NCBI RefSeq assembly: GCF_001013905.1
Contig: NZ_LN831790.1
Span: forward strand, 4,292,001 to 4,356,000
DNA: 64,000 nt
Direction of reading: 5' to 3'
From: Streptomyces leeuwenhoekii
GTDB taxonomy: Bacteria > Actinomycetota > Actinomycetes > Streptomycetales > Streptomycetaceae
Positions within the stretch are counted from its first letter, which is position 1; every line of letters starts with the position of its first letter. The notes under the pieces are model-generated. The model saw only the letters and a program-made list of their open reading frames with translations. It did no database searches and was not told the origin of the DNA. Position numbers and translations under genes: made by a program. This document shows, in pieces, positions 45,479 to 53,993 of the stretch.

Positions 45479-45530
45479 GACGTCCGCGCATGAGGAGGGC
45501 GAAGGGGACGTACGTGCGCCCCCTACGCCC

Positions 45531-46463
45531 TCAGAACCTGCCGTCCTGGCAGCGCGCCACCCAGTCGGCGGCCGCCACGAACTCCTCGTCCGAGGTGCCC
45601 GGCAGCGGCGGGCGCACGCCGTCCATCGCCACGTCGGCACGCGGATAGGAGCCGAGGAAGCGGACCTGGAGACAGATCCGCTTCAGCCCCGTCAGCGCCT
45701 CCGCCACGCGCCGGTCGGAGATGTGGCCCTCGGCGTCGATGCAGAAGCAGTAGTTCCCGATGCCGGCGCCGGTCGGGCGGGACTGGAGCAGCATCAGGTT
45801 GATGCCCCGCGTGGCGAACTCGCCGAGCAGGTCGCGCAGGCCGCCGGGGTGGTCGTCGCGCTGCCACAGCACGATGGAGGTCTTGTCCGCGCCGGTCGGC
45901 GCGGCCGGCCGGGCGGGGCGTCCCACCAGCACGAACCGGGTCTGGGCGTTCTCGGCGTCGTGGATTCCGGTCTCCAGGGCCTCCAGGCCGTACCGGGCGG
46001 CGGCGAACTCGCCGGCGAAGGCCGCGTCGTAACGCCCCTCCTGCACCAGGCGGGCGCCGTCCGCGTTGGAGGCGGCCGACTCCCACACGACGTCCGGCAG
46101 GTTCCGCTTCAGCCAGTTGCGCACCTGGGGCTGGGCGGCCGGGTGCGCGGTCACCGTCTTGATGTCCGACAACCGGGTACCGGGGCGGACCAGCAGCGCG
46201 AAGGTGATCGACAGCAGCACCTCGCGGTAGATCATCAGCGGCTGGCCCGCGACCAGCTCGTCGAGGGTGGTGGTGATGCCCCCCTCGACGGAGTTCTCGA
46301 TCGGCACGAACGCGGCCTCGGCGTCGCCGGTGCGCACCGCGTCCAGGGCGGACTGCACCGACACGTAGGGGATGAGCTCCCGGGTCGCCGCCTCCGGGAG
46401 CGTGCGCAGGGCGACTTCGGTGAAGGTTCCTTCAGGACCGAGATACGCATAGCTCGCTGGCAT
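45531..46463 (-). CDS. pheA: Prephenate dehydratase
   Basis: Converts prephenate to phenylpyruvate for phenylalanine synthesis. 310 residues: catalytic PDT domain (YLGPEGTFTEVAL at the N-terminus, the essential TRFVLVG Thr-Arg-Phe motif near residue 179) and a C-terminal ACT domain for feedback by Phe, in which the usual ESRP reads QSRP (LLQSRPTG). Cytosolic. Monocistronic, followed by the repeat-rich gap; the DyP gene upstream is on the same strand but 72 bases away. Confidence 0.95.
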   Translation of the reverse strand: MPASYAYLGPEGTFTEVALRTLPEAATRELIPYVSVQSALDAVRTGDAEAAFVPIENSVEGGITTTLDELVAGQPLMIYREVLLSITFALLVRPGTRLSDIKTVTAHPAAQPQVRNWLKRNLPDVVWESAASNADGARLVQEGRYDAAFAGEFAAARYGLEALETGIHDAENAQTRFVLVGRPARPAAPTGADKTSIVLWQRDDHPGGLRDLLGEFATRGINLMLLQSRPTGAGIGNYCFCIDAEGHISDRRVAEALTGLKRICLQVRFLGSYPRADVAMDGVRPPLPGTSDEEFVAAADWVARCQDGRF

Positions 46464-46535
46464 GACCTCACCCTAATGGGCCTGGTGCGGCCGGTGACAC
46501 GCTTGGCGGGAACCACCCCACCACCGGGCGACGGC

Positions 46536-47834
46536 TCACCCTTCCAGCAGCCGCTGCCCCACGTACTCGCCTTCCGCGGCGCCGCCCGGCACGGCGAACA
46601 GGCCGCTGGCCTCATGGCGGATGAACGGCGACAGCGCGTCCCCGCGGTCCAGCTTGCGCTGCACCGGCACGAACCCGCGCAGCGGATCGGCCTGCCAGCA
46701 GACGAAGAGCAGGCCCGCGTCCGGGACCCCGTCGGAGTCGAAGCCGTCGTGGTAGGAGAACGGCCGCCGGAGCATGGCCGCGCCGCCGTTCTGGTCGGGG
46801 CGGGTGATGCGGGCGTGGGCGTTGACCGGGACGACGAGATTGCCCTCGGCGTCCGTCTTCTCCAGGTCCATCTCGGTCGTCTCGGTGCCCCCGGACAGCG
46901 GTGCCCCGTCCGACTTGCGGCGCCCGATGACGTCCTCCTGCTCCTTGCCCGACAGCTTCTCCCAGTCGTCGAGGAGCATGCGGATACGGCGTACGACGAC
47001 GTAGGAGCCGTTCGCCATCCAGGCGGGCTCCCCGTCGGCCGGGACGAAGATCCGCCGGTCGAAGTCGGCGTCGGACGGCTTGGGATTGCGGGTGCCGTCG
47101 ATCTGGCCCATCAGGTTGCGGGTCGTCATCGGGTGGGCGGTGGCGCCCGGCGAGCGGTTGAAGCCGTTCATCTGCCAGCGGACGCGGGCGGCGGAGCCCG
47201 CCTCCTTCTGGATGGCGCGCAGGGCGTGGAAGGCGACGAGGGCGTCGTCGGCGCCGATCTGCACCCACAGATCGCCGTCGCTGCGCTTTTTGTCGAGCCG
47301 GTCGGAGGAGAAGTCGGGCAGCGGGTCGAGGGCGGCCGGGCGCTGCTGCTCCAGACCGGTACGGCCGAAGAAGCCGTACCCGAACCCGAAGGTGACCGTC
47401 AGGGACGACGGCCCGGCGTCCCGGGCCACGTCGGTGTCGCCGTGCGCGGCCGGTTCACCCGCCATCAGCCGCCGGGCCGTCTCCGACCAGCGGCGCAGCA
47501 GCGCGGCGGCCTCCTTGCGGCCGGCCCCCGGGGCGAGATCGAAGGCGACCAGATGGCCGCGCGCCTGCATCGGCGTGGTGATGCCGGGCTGATGTTTCCC
47601 GTGAAACATCACCTGCTCGCTGCCCAGCGAGGTGAGCGGCGTCGCCCCGGAGGGCGCGGCGGCGTACCCCGTGGCACCGCCCGCCGCGCCGAGCACGAGC
47701 CCGGTGGCCCCGGCGGTGCCGAGCAACCGCCGCCGGGAGATGCCGCCCCGGGGCGAGGGCTCCTCCGAAGCCGAAGCTGCCCCCTCAAGGGCCGCGTCCG
47801 GCGTGCGGGCCTGCGGAATGGACTGGTCAGCCAT
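46536..47834 (-). CDS. dtpA: Tat-exported DyP-type peroxidase (DtpA/EfeB-like)
   Basis: Heme dye-decolourising peroxidase of 432 residues. A twin-arginine signal lies at about 30-60 (GGISRRRLLGTAGATGLVLGAAGGATG). The DyP GxxDG motif is MGQIDGTRN near residue 242. It is the last gene of a copper operon (YcnI, Sco, PCuAC, CopCD, DyP). In S. lividans the equivalent DtpA is exported and takes part in copper-dependent maturation of the radical oxidase GlxA and in development; iron-release EfeB is the other known subtype. One parS variant lies inside the gene. Confidence 0.92.
   Translation of the reverse strand: MADQSIPQARTPDAALEGAASASEEPSPRGGISRRRLLGTAGATGLVLGAAGGATGYAAAPSGATPLTSLGSEQVMFHGKHQPGITTPMQARGHLVAFDLAPGAGRKEAAALLRRWSETARRLMAGEPAAHGDTDVARDAGPSSLTVTFGFGYGFFGRTGLEQQRPAALDPLPDFSSDRLDKKRSDGDLWVQIGADDALVAFHALRAIQKEAGSAARVRWQMNGFNRSPGATAHPMTTRNLMGQIDGTRNPKPSDADFDRRIFVPADGEPAWMANGSYVVVRRIRMLLDDWEKLSGKEQEDVIGRRKSDGAPLSGGTETTEMDLEKTDAEGNLVVPVNAHARITRPDQNGGAAMLRRPFSYHDGFDSDGVPDAGLLFVCWQADPLRGFVPVQRKLDRGDALSPFIRHEASGLFAVPGGAAEGEYVGQRLLEG
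47594..47607. other. parS: parS site with one mismatch, inside the DyP gene
   Basis: GTTTCCCGTGAAAC, one base off consensus, within an extended palindrome TGATGTTTCCCGTGAAACATCA. It is read in the coding strand as part of VMFHGKHQ. Confidence 0.65.
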
Positions 47835-47842
47835 GGTGCGGT

Positions 47843-49900
47843 TCAGCCGATCTTCGCGTTCTTGGCGACGGTCACCTGGTCGATGTCGGAGGTCCGTACG
47901 GTCACGGCGACCTTCCAGTCGCCGGCCATGGGAATCTGCACTCCGCTCGCCGACCAGTGTCCGGTGGTGATGTGGTCGGGCACGACGGGCAGCGGCCCGA
48001 CGTCCTGGGACTCCAGGGTGAAGGCGAGCTTCACCTCGGGGATGTCGAAGGCACGGCCGTTGGGCCGCTCGACATAGACATGCACGTCGTTGCCGCCCAC
48101 CCGGGCGGGAACGAGCTCGATCCGCACGACGCCCTCGCCGTCCTCGCCGCCGGTGTCGAACGGCAGGTCCAGACTCAGCGTCCCGGACGGCGGTACGGCC
48201 GATGCCGATGCCGAGACGGCCGCCTTGGCCTCCTGCTCCGTACGCCCGGGCTCGCTCTGCGTCAGCGCGGTGGTCACGGCGAGCAGCACCACCGCGATGC
48301 CCGCCTCGGCGAGCACCGAGCGGCGCAGCCCGAAGCGGTGCGGATCGGCGTCCCGTAGCCGCTTCTGCCGGGCGGCGTCCCTCGCGGCCCGCTGCCGGGC
48401 GAGCTGAGCGGCACGCACCGGGTCGGCGGCGGATTCCGCTGCCTCTGCGGATTCCGCGGCCTCTGCGGCCTCTGCGGACGCCGCCGCGGACGCCGCGGAG
48501 GCGGTGGCGGCCGTGATGGGGCCTTCGCCGGCCACCTCCCCCGCGTCACCGGCGGCGGCCGTGGAGCCTGCGGCTGCCACGTCCGCGGCACCGCCGGCGG
48601 GCGCGGACCCTTCGGCGGCGGCACGCACCCCGGCGTGCTCCCTGTCCCGCTCCGGCGCCGCCGGCGGTGCCGCCTCGGCCAGCCGTGCCGTCCACCTCCG
48701 CGAGGCGGCCGCGACACCGACGAGCACCACGACGAGCCCGACCTTCACCAGCAGCAACTGCCCGTACCGGGTCTCGGTCAACGCCGACCAGGAGCCGAGC
48801 TGGCGCCAGGACTGGTAGACGCCCGTGGCGACCAGGGCGAGCACGCTGCCGAAGGCGAGGTGCGAGAACCGGCGCACGGCGGACGCCTCGACCGGTGTCT
48901 CGGCGGGCGCCCGGTACAGCGCGACGAGCAGGGCGGCGAGCCCGCCGAGCCAGGCGGCGACCGCCAGCAGGTGGACCACGTCGACCGGCATGGCGATGCC
49001 CGGCTGGAGCCCGGTGGAGGCGTGCTCGGCCATCGCCCAGCTCGCCGCGAGCCCGGCCGCGACCACCGTGCCGCCCACCGCGAGCCCGAAGGCCAGGTCG
49101 CGCCGGTCCGCGTCCCGGCGCTTGTCGTACGCGCCGAAGAGCACGGCGACGAACAGGGCCGCCGCGGCGAGCAGCAGCAGCCGGGACACCAGCGCCGCGC
49201 CCGTCTTGGTCTGGAGCACCTGCCCGAGCAGCTCCAGGTCGAAGATGTCGCCGATCTTCCCGGAGCCGGTGTACGAGCCCCGCAGAAGCAGCAGGACCAG
49301 CGTGGACGCGGTGAGCGCGACCCACCCGGAGACGACGAGCCGCTGCACGGCCCGCACCCCCGCGCCCCGCCGCCAGCAGGCGAGCACGAAGGCGGCGCCG
49401 CCGGCCAGCACGATGAAACCGGCGTACGACACATACCGCCCGAGCCCGTACAGCCAGCCGACGACCCCGCCGCCGGCCGACTGCGCGGCGACCGACACGG
49501 AGGTCTCGGAGGGGGCGCCGATGGAGAAGGTGAAGGCACCGGCGACGGGATGGCTGTCGGCGGACACCACCTGATAGGCCACCGTGTACGTGCCGTCGGG
49601 CAGGCCCGCGTGGAGTTTCACGGCGTACGTCGTGCCGCGGACGGCCGCGGGCGCGCCGTCGTCGACGCGCTCGCCCCGGGGACCGAGCACCCGCAGCGAG
49701 TCGCCGTCCATCGACACCTCCTCGGAGAAGGTGAGCGACACCGCGGCCGGAGCCTTGGCGACCACCGCCCCCTGCCGGGGGTCGCTGCCGGTCAGCGCGG
49801 CGTGCGCCGAGGCCGGGCCGGCACCGGCGAGCAGCGCGCCAGCGACCGTCAGGAGCATCAGGACCAGGGCCCGGACGCGGGGGGCGATGGATCGTGTCAC
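47843..49900 (-). CDS. CopC-CopD fusion copper resistance/uptake protein
   Basis: 685 residues. A signal peptide (1-32) is followed by a CopC domain (HAALTGSDPRQGAVVAKAPAAV with the N-terminal copper-ligand His, about 33-125), then eight or so TM helices of a CopD domain, an Ala/Glu/Ser-rich linker of about 90 residues (430-520) containing short DNA repeats, another TM (about 545-565), and a C-terminal YtkA-like domain with VHVYVERPNGRAFDIPEV. It probably brings copper across the membrane or stores it. GTG 49900 has GGAGGACCT right before it. Confidence 0.92.
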   Translation of the reverse strand: MTRSIAPRVRALVLMLLTVAGALLAGAGPASAHAALTGSDPRQGAVVAKAPAAVSLTFSEEVSMDGDSLRVLGPRGERVDDGAPAAVRGTTYAVKLHAGLPDGTYTVAYQVVSADSHPVAGAFTFSIGAPSETSVSVAAQSAGGGVVGWLYGLGRYVSYAGFIVLAGGAAFVLACWRRGAGVRAVQRLVVSGWVALTASTLVLLLLRGSYTGSGKIGDIFDLELLGQVLQTKTGAALVSRLLLLAAAALFVAVLFGAYDKRRDADRRDLAFGLAVGGTVVAAGLAASWAMAEHASTGLQPGIAMPVDVVHLLAVAAWLGGLAALLVALYRAPAETPVEASAVRRFSHLAFGSVLALVATGVYQSWRQLGSWSALTETRYGQLLLVKVGLVVVLVGVAAASRRWTARLAEAAPPAAPERDREHAGVRAAAEGSAPAGGAADVAAAGSTAAAGDAGEVAGEGPITAATASAASAAASAEAAEAAESAEAAESAADPVRAAQLARQRAARDAARQKRLRDADPHRFGLRRSVLAEAGIAVVLLAVTTALTQSEPGRTEQEAKAAVSASASAVPPSGTLSLDLPFDTGGEDGEGVVRIELVPARVGGNDVHVYVERPNGRAFDIPEVKLAFTLESQDVGPLPVVPDHITTGHWSASGVQIPMAGDWKVAVTVRTSDIDQVTVAKNAKIG
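48432..48476. repeat. Short in-frame repeats in the CopCD linker
   Basis: GATTCCGCTGCCTCTGCG at 48432-48449 and its near copy at 48450-48467, then a 9-base half unit 48468-48476. They encode part of the Ala-Glu-Ser linker, where length changes in multiples of three would be tolerated. Confidence 0.75.
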
Positions 49901-49910
49901 AGGTCCTCCC

Positions 49911-50366
49911 TCAGTGGCCGGTCGCCGGGCGGTACGTGGCCGGCTTCACCGGCAGCTCGGCCCGGACGGGCCCGGAGTGGGCGAAGTGCAGCTCGACGGA
50001 GACCTTCTCACCCTCCTTCGGCCGGTGCGTCAGCTTTTCGAACATCAGATGGCTGCCGCCGCTCTCGAGCACGAGCCGGCCGTGGGCGGGCACCGCGAGG
50101 GGACCGGCCTCCTTCATCACCCCGCCCGTGGTCTCGTGCACGGTGACCTCGCCCAGGTCGCTGGTGACCGAGGTCAGCTCGTCCTTCGTGCCGCCCTCGT
50201 TGGTGAGGGTCAGGAACCCGGCCGCCATGGAGCCGGAGACGGGCTGCGGCATGTAGGCGGCGCTGACCGAGAGCTGCGCGGGGGAGGAGGAGTCGTCCGC
50301 GCCGCAGCCGCCCAGGAGCAGCGCGGCGCCGAGTGCCGCGGCGACGGGGAGGGCCGCGCGCCTCAC
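49911..50366 (-). CDS. ecuC: Extracytoplasmic copper chaperone PCu(A)C
   Basis: 151-residue lipoprotein: signal with lipobox (LLLGGC, Cys near residue 21), then the copper motif His-x10-Met ... His-x-Met seen as VHETTGGVMKEA and SHLMF near residues 78-110. It carries Cu(I) for cytochrome oxidase assembly; the S. lividans member is called ECuC. GTG 50366 overlaps the Sco gene's stop (GTGA), so translation is coupled. Ends 10 bases before CopCD starts. Confidence 0.93.
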   Translation of the reverse strand: MRRAALPVAAALGAALLLGGCGADDSSSPAQLSVSAAYMPQPVSGSMAAGFLTLTNEGGTKDELTSVTSDLGEVTVHETTGGVMKEAGPLAVPAHGRLVLESGGSHLMFEKLTHRPKEGEKVSVELHFAHSGPVRAELPVKPATYRPATGH

Positions 50367-51019
50367 GGCTTGTCTCCCGCGACGATCTTCGGCAGGTCCT
50401 TGGTGTAGTCGTCGACGTCGGTGTCCTCGCCGTACAGCAGGTAACCCGCGTCGGTCTTCGGTGAGAAGGCGACGACCTGGGTGCCGTGCATGGAGGTGAC
50501 CTTGCCGTTCTTGTCCTTCTGCGGCGGGTCTATCGAGATGCCGACGGTGCGGGCAGCGGCCTGGATGGTGTCGAAGTCGCCGGTCAGGCCGACGATCTGC
50601 GAGTCGATGCCCTTGAGCCAGGTGCCGAGCGCGGCGGGGGTGTCGCGTTCGGGGTCGGTCGTGACGAACACGACCCGCAGCTTGTCCTGCGCGGACCGGG
50701 GAAGCTGCTTCTTGGCCACGGCGATGTTGTTCATCGTCAGCGGGCAGACGTCGGGGCAGTGGGTGTAACCGAAGTAGAGCAGGGTCGGCCGGCCCGCGGT
50801 CTCCTTGCGGAAGTCGTACTTCTCGCCGTGCGTATCGGTGAGGACCAGGGCGGGCTTTTCGAACGGCTTGTCGAGCACGGTGGCGGCCTGCCGGCTGCCG
50901 GGCTCCTCGGAGACCGCGGCGACGGGCTTGTCGCCGTCGCTCCCGCCGCCGCAGGCGGTGAGGGTCAGGGAGGCGGCGGCCAGCAGTGCCGCGGCCGCGG
51001 CGAACGTCTTGTTGCGCAT
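50363..51019 (-). CDS. sco: Sco (SCO1/SenC) copper chaperone
   Basis: 218-residue membrane-anchored thioredoxin-fold copper protein. The lipobox TLTAC gives an N-terminal lipid anchor (Cys about 23). The CxxxC is HCPDVC near residue 84, and the third ligand His is in SMHGTQVV near 170. It inserts copper into the CuA site of cytochrome oxidase. In S. lividans Sco also connects copper to development. Start ATG 51019. Coupled to the PCuAC gene by GTGA overlap. Confidence 0.95.
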   Translation of the reverse strand: MRNKTFAAAAALLAAASLTLTACGGGSDGDKPVAAVSEEPGSRQAATVLDKPFEKPALVLTDTHGEKYDFRKETAGRPTLLYFGYTHCPDVCPLTMNNIAVAKKQLPRSAQDKLRVVFVTTDPERDTPAALGTWLKGIDSQIVGLTGDFDTIQAAARTVGISIDPPQKDKNGKVTSMHGTQVVAFSPKTDAGYLLYGEDTDVDDYTKDLPKIVAGDKP

Positions 51020-51108
51020 AGAAAAATGTCCCAGATGTGAGTGCTCCGGTGCGCACCGGGGGTCTCGGAGGCCGTCGGCCCCGGTGCGCACCGCGAACGG
51101 AGAGATCG

Positions 51109-51846
51109 TCAGACGGTGCCGCGCCGGCGCCCGGCCAGCACGCCGTAGGCCACGCCCGCCGCACCGACGACGATGCCGACGATGCCGAGCACCCGGGCGG
51201 TGGTGTCGGTGGTGTCGGACGAACCGGAGGCGGAGGCCTCGGCGGCCGGGGCGGTGTCGTCGGAGGCTTCCTCGGAGGAGGCGCCGGAGGCGCCGTGGGC
51301 GTGGTCGTCCTCCGCTTCGGACAGCTCCAGCACCGGAGCCGGGCTCTCGGGCTCCTCCTGGCCTTCCTGCGGCACCTCGATCCAGCGGACGACCTCCTTG
51401 TTGGAGTACGTCTGGATCGCCTTGAAGACGAGCTGGTCGGTGTCCTCGGGCAGCGCGCCGACGGAGACCGGGAACTTCTGGAAGAAGCCCGGCTCGATGC
51501 CGTCCCCGTCGGCGGTCCAGGTGACCTTGCTGACGGCTTCGGTGATCTTCCGGCCGTGGGACTCGATCGGCTTGTCCAGCGTGGACTTGGTGACCTTGAT
51601 GTCCCAGCCCTGGACCGGCTGCGGCATGACGGACGCCAGCGGGTGATCGCCGGGGAAGCTGACCTCGACCTTGGTGGTGGAGGCGTTGTCGCGCTCGTTG
51701 GGCACCTTGAAGTTCACGACGGCGTACCCGCCCTTGGCGGCCTCGCCCTCCGGCTGCACGGTGACGTGCGCGAAAGCGGGGGCGGACAGGGCGAGGACGG
51801 CGGTGCCGGCGACGGCACCTGCGGCGGCGATACGGGAAACCTTCAT
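51109..51846 (-). CDS. YcnI family copper-binding membrane protein
   Basis: 245 residues: signal peptide (about 1-26, ending PAFA), mature protein starting His-Val-Thr-Val, the N-terminal His that is the expected copper ligand in this DUF1775 (YcnI) family, with a conserved Trp in IRWIEVPQ near residue 162; then an acidic Ser/Ala-rich linker (about 170-215), a C-terminal TM helix and a basic tail (RRRGTV). First gene of the copper operon; 89 bases to sco. Confidence 0.93.
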   Translation of the reverse strand: MKVSRIAAAGAVAGTAVLALSAPAFAHVTVQPEGEAAKGGYAVVNFKVPNERDNASTTKVEVSFPGDHPLASVMPQPVQGWDIKVTKSTLDKPIESHGRKITEAVSKVTWTADGDGIEPGFFQKFPVSVGALPEDTDQLVFKAIQTYSNKEVVRWIEVPQEGQEEPESPAPVLELSEAEDDHAHGASGASSEEASDDTAPAAEASASGSSDTTDTTARVLGIVGIVVGAAGVAYGVLAGRRRGTV

Positions 51847-52281
51847 GGGTTCAGCACTCCACTTCGAGTGGGGCTCCGGTGGGGGACACCGGAGCGGTGA
51901 GGACGACCTGCGGAAGGGCGCGCGAGGGTGCGGGAGGCGGTCCGTGGTCCCGCGGACGGGCCGTGTCGGACGCGACCGGGCCGGACGACGTGACCGCCGT
52001 GACCGGCGCGGCCTCCGACGGGCGCGGACCGCCGTGCGCCGCGGTACCTCGGGTCACGCGGGAACGGACGGTCGCACCGGGAACGGACGGTCGCACCGGG
52101 AACGGACGGTCGCGAGGACCCCGGATCGGACGTCCGGTCGCGGCCCCGCGGTCACACGGCCGTCGAGGCCGCGGCGACCGCGCGGGCACGGATCCGGGCG
52201 CACGCGCGCGCGTGCCGCACGACGGCGGCCCTCCCCGGTCCCCGCCCGGGAAACAGGCGGGGCGGTGGTGGTCGCGTCGTG
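51847..52281. other. 435-base gap between the copper operon and a membrane protein gene
   Basis: No gene supported. It should contain the operon promoter next to the YcnI start. A 19-bp tandem repeat occupies 52059-52115. Nothing else recognisable. Confidence 0.5.
52059..52115. repeat. 19-bp tandem repeat, three copies
   Basis: CGGGAACGGACGGTCGCAC at 52059-52077 and 52078-52096, and a third copy 52097-52115 differing in the last bases. In the gap upstream of the copper operon. Confidence 0.88.
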
Positions 52282-53160
52282 TCAGGCGGCGAGAGCGAAC
52301 GCGGCGCGCGGCGGCCCGCGCCTGATCACGGTGTGCTGAAGGGAGACGGTGCGCGGCCGGGGCGGCACCGGCGGGGCGGCACACGGCCGCGGGCCGTTCT
52401 CTGGTGCGCCCGGCAGCCCGGCCTGCAGCGCCCGCACCAGCGCGAGCGCCCCGCGCAGGGCCCGTACGGCCGCGCCCTCGGCCATCAGCTGGGCGGAGTG
52501 GGCCGACAGCTCCACGAGCCGGGCCAGGGCCAGATCGCCGCGGCGCAGCAGCCAGCCCGCGGCGAGCGCCGCGCACAGATGGCCGAGCAGCATGGGCAGG
52601 GACGGCAGCAGCGACGCCGGGGCGCCGGACACCACGTCGGCCGGATGGTGCGCGGCGGCCCCGGCGTCCGGGACGACCCGCGCGGTGGCGAGGATCCGCT
52701 GCGCCTCGGCCGGGCTGAGCGATGCGGCGGTGGCCCCGCACACCAGGCGGGCGGCCTGCTGGGCCACCGACATGTCACCGGCGGAACCGGCCTGCCCCGC
52801 CGACGCGGCGGCCGCCGCCCCGTGCTGTCCCAGCCCGAACAGGGTGTGCAGGGCGACCTGGCCGGCCGCGAGCAGGGCCGAGATGGCGGGCAGCGAGCGG
52901 GCGCGCCCGGCGAGCGGCACCGCCACCGCGGCCGTGGCCAGGAAACCGGCGCCCAGCGCCCACAGCGGGACGGAGGCGCAGGAGGCCGGCACATGTCCGG
53001 CCGCGGAGAGCACCACACAGACCGCGGCGAACACCACGGCCCGCAGGATCCTCAGATCCCGCGGGTCACCGGGGTCCGAAGCACTGCCGGGGGTCCGCGG
53101 AACCCGCGGCTCCCTCGGCTCGCTTCCGGCGCGCGCCGCGCGCTGGTGGGGGGCAGTCAT
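52282..53160 (-). CDS. Hypothetical integral membrane protein
   Basis: 292 residues. A polar, Arg/Pro-rich start (about 1-38), then four to five hydrophobic segments (about 40-60, 65-85, 88-110, 180-205), and a Pro/Arg-rich tail. Rich in Ala and Leu; some His (LHTLFGLGQHG, AAHHPADV) could bind a metal. I do not recognise a family. It lies upstream of, and on the same strand as, the copper operon across a 435-base gap, so a copper role is possible but not shown. ATG 53160 has a GGGGGGCA sequence before it. Confidence 0.78.
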   Translation of the reverse strand: MTAPHQRAARAGSEPREPRVPRTPGSASDPGDPRDLRILRAVVFAAVCVVLSAAGHVPASCASVPLWALGAGFLATAAVAVPLAGRARSLPAISALLAAGQVALHTLFGLGQHGAAAAASAGQAGSAGDMSVAQQAARLVCGATAASLSPAEAQRILATARVVPDAGAAAHHPADVVSGAPASLLPSLPMLLGHLCAALAAGWLLRRGDLALARLVELSAHSAQLMAEGAAVRALRGALALVRALQAGLPGAPENGPRPCAAPPVPPRPRTVSLQHTVIRRGPPRAAFALAA

Positions 53161-53381
53161 GGCGGGCTCATCATCCCACTGGGCCGGACCCGGCCGTAGG
53201 GCAGGTCCGCAAAATGACGTACGACCGGAAAGTCCGCGGGGCGTGGAGCGCCCGCGCATACACCGATCGCCGCAACGGGCGCATCCGCCGTATGGGCGTT
53301 ATCACGTCAACTGTGCGCTTACGCCCGCGTACTCGGGGCAATACGTAACGGTATGTCGAGCCGCGGCCGGGAGGCTGGAGC

Positions 53382-53846
53382 ATGAGCATCTGGTGGTCAC
53401 TCCATTTGCGGCGCGAGGCTGCGAGTGTGCCGCTGGCGCGTCGCCTGCTGCTCGGCACGATGGAGACCGCGGGCGTCGACCCCGACGTCTCCTACGACCT
53501 CTCCATCGCCCTGAGCGAGGCGTGCGCCAATGCCGTGGAGCACGGCGGCGGCGCCGGGGAGGGCAGCCCCTCGGAGGGCTACCGGGTCACCGCCTACCTG
53601 GACGGCGAGCGGTGCCGTATCGAGGTCGCCGACGCGGGGCCGGGCTTTCCCCCGGGCGGCGCCGGCCGGGCGGCGGGCCGGGTCCGTCCGGTGGCCTGCG
53701 ACGCCGAGCACGGCCGTGGGCTGTGCCTCATCCAGGAGCTCGCCGACCACGTCCACATCGGCAACAAGCCGGGGCGGGGCGGGGCCGTGGTGAGCTTCGA
53801 CAAGATCCTCAAGTGGCGGGAGGACGCCCCCCTGGCGGCGGTCTGA
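53382..53846 (+). CDS. RsbW-like anti-sigma ATP-binding protein
   Basis: 154-residue HATPase_c protein of the RsbW/SpoIIAB family. N-box LSEACANAVEHGGG near residue 46, G1 DAGPGFPPG near 85, G2 GRGLCLIQELAD near 110. Such proteins bind a sigma factor or an anti-anti-sigma and phosphorylate the latter; no partner gene is adjacent. The ATG has GGAGG and GGAG just upstream. It is convergent with pepP, with a strong shared terminator. Confidence 0.92.
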   Translation: MSIWWSLHLRREAASVPLARRLLLGTMETAGVDPDVSYDLSIALSEACANAVEHGGGAGEGSPSEGYRVTAYLDGERCRIEVADAGPGFPPGGAGRAAGRVRPVACDAEHGRGLCLIQELADHVHIGNKPGRGGAVVSFDKILKWREDAPLAAV

Positions 53847-53894
53847 CCGGCACGGGCACGGCACCCACAGCACACACGGCACCGCGTGCGCGCA

Positions 53895-53936
53895 CGCGCC
53901 ACGGCCGGGCACGCATCCGTGCCCGGCCGTGGCGCG
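53895..53936. terminator. Bidirectional terminator hairpin
   Basis: A 19-bp perfect stem (53895-53913 with 53918-53936, arm containing CGCCACGGCCGGGCACG) and a 4-base loop. It lies between the convergent RsbW-like gene and pepP. Confidence 0.88.
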
Positions 53937-53993
53937 ACCGCCCGTGAGCCCGGTCGGTCCGTCGGACCGTGAGCTCGTCGGGCCGCCCGGCCG

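Larger units (their letters stand above)
44676..45530. other. 855-base gene-free region between serS and pheA
   Basis: No convincing gene: open frames here have no ribosome site or homology and read through repeats. From left to right it holds the serS promoter region, a DnaA-box cluster (44871-45182), a 20-bp tandem repeat (45245-45303) and a 27-bp degenerate tandem repeat (45353-45478). Its base composition around 44730-44960 is AT-richer than the coding flanks. Confidence 0.75.

Noticed and set aside
45000..45491. Minus-strand frame whose translation of the 27-bp repeat gives nine-residue peptides (PARSVRVRR)
   Set aside because: No ribosome site, no homology, diverged copies break the pattern, and it runs into the DnaA-box cluster; treated as non-coding repeat DNA.
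45162..48077. 971-codon plus-strand open frame
   Set aside because: It is antisense to pheA, the DyP peroxidase and CopCD, and passes through the repeat region; composition-driven artefact.
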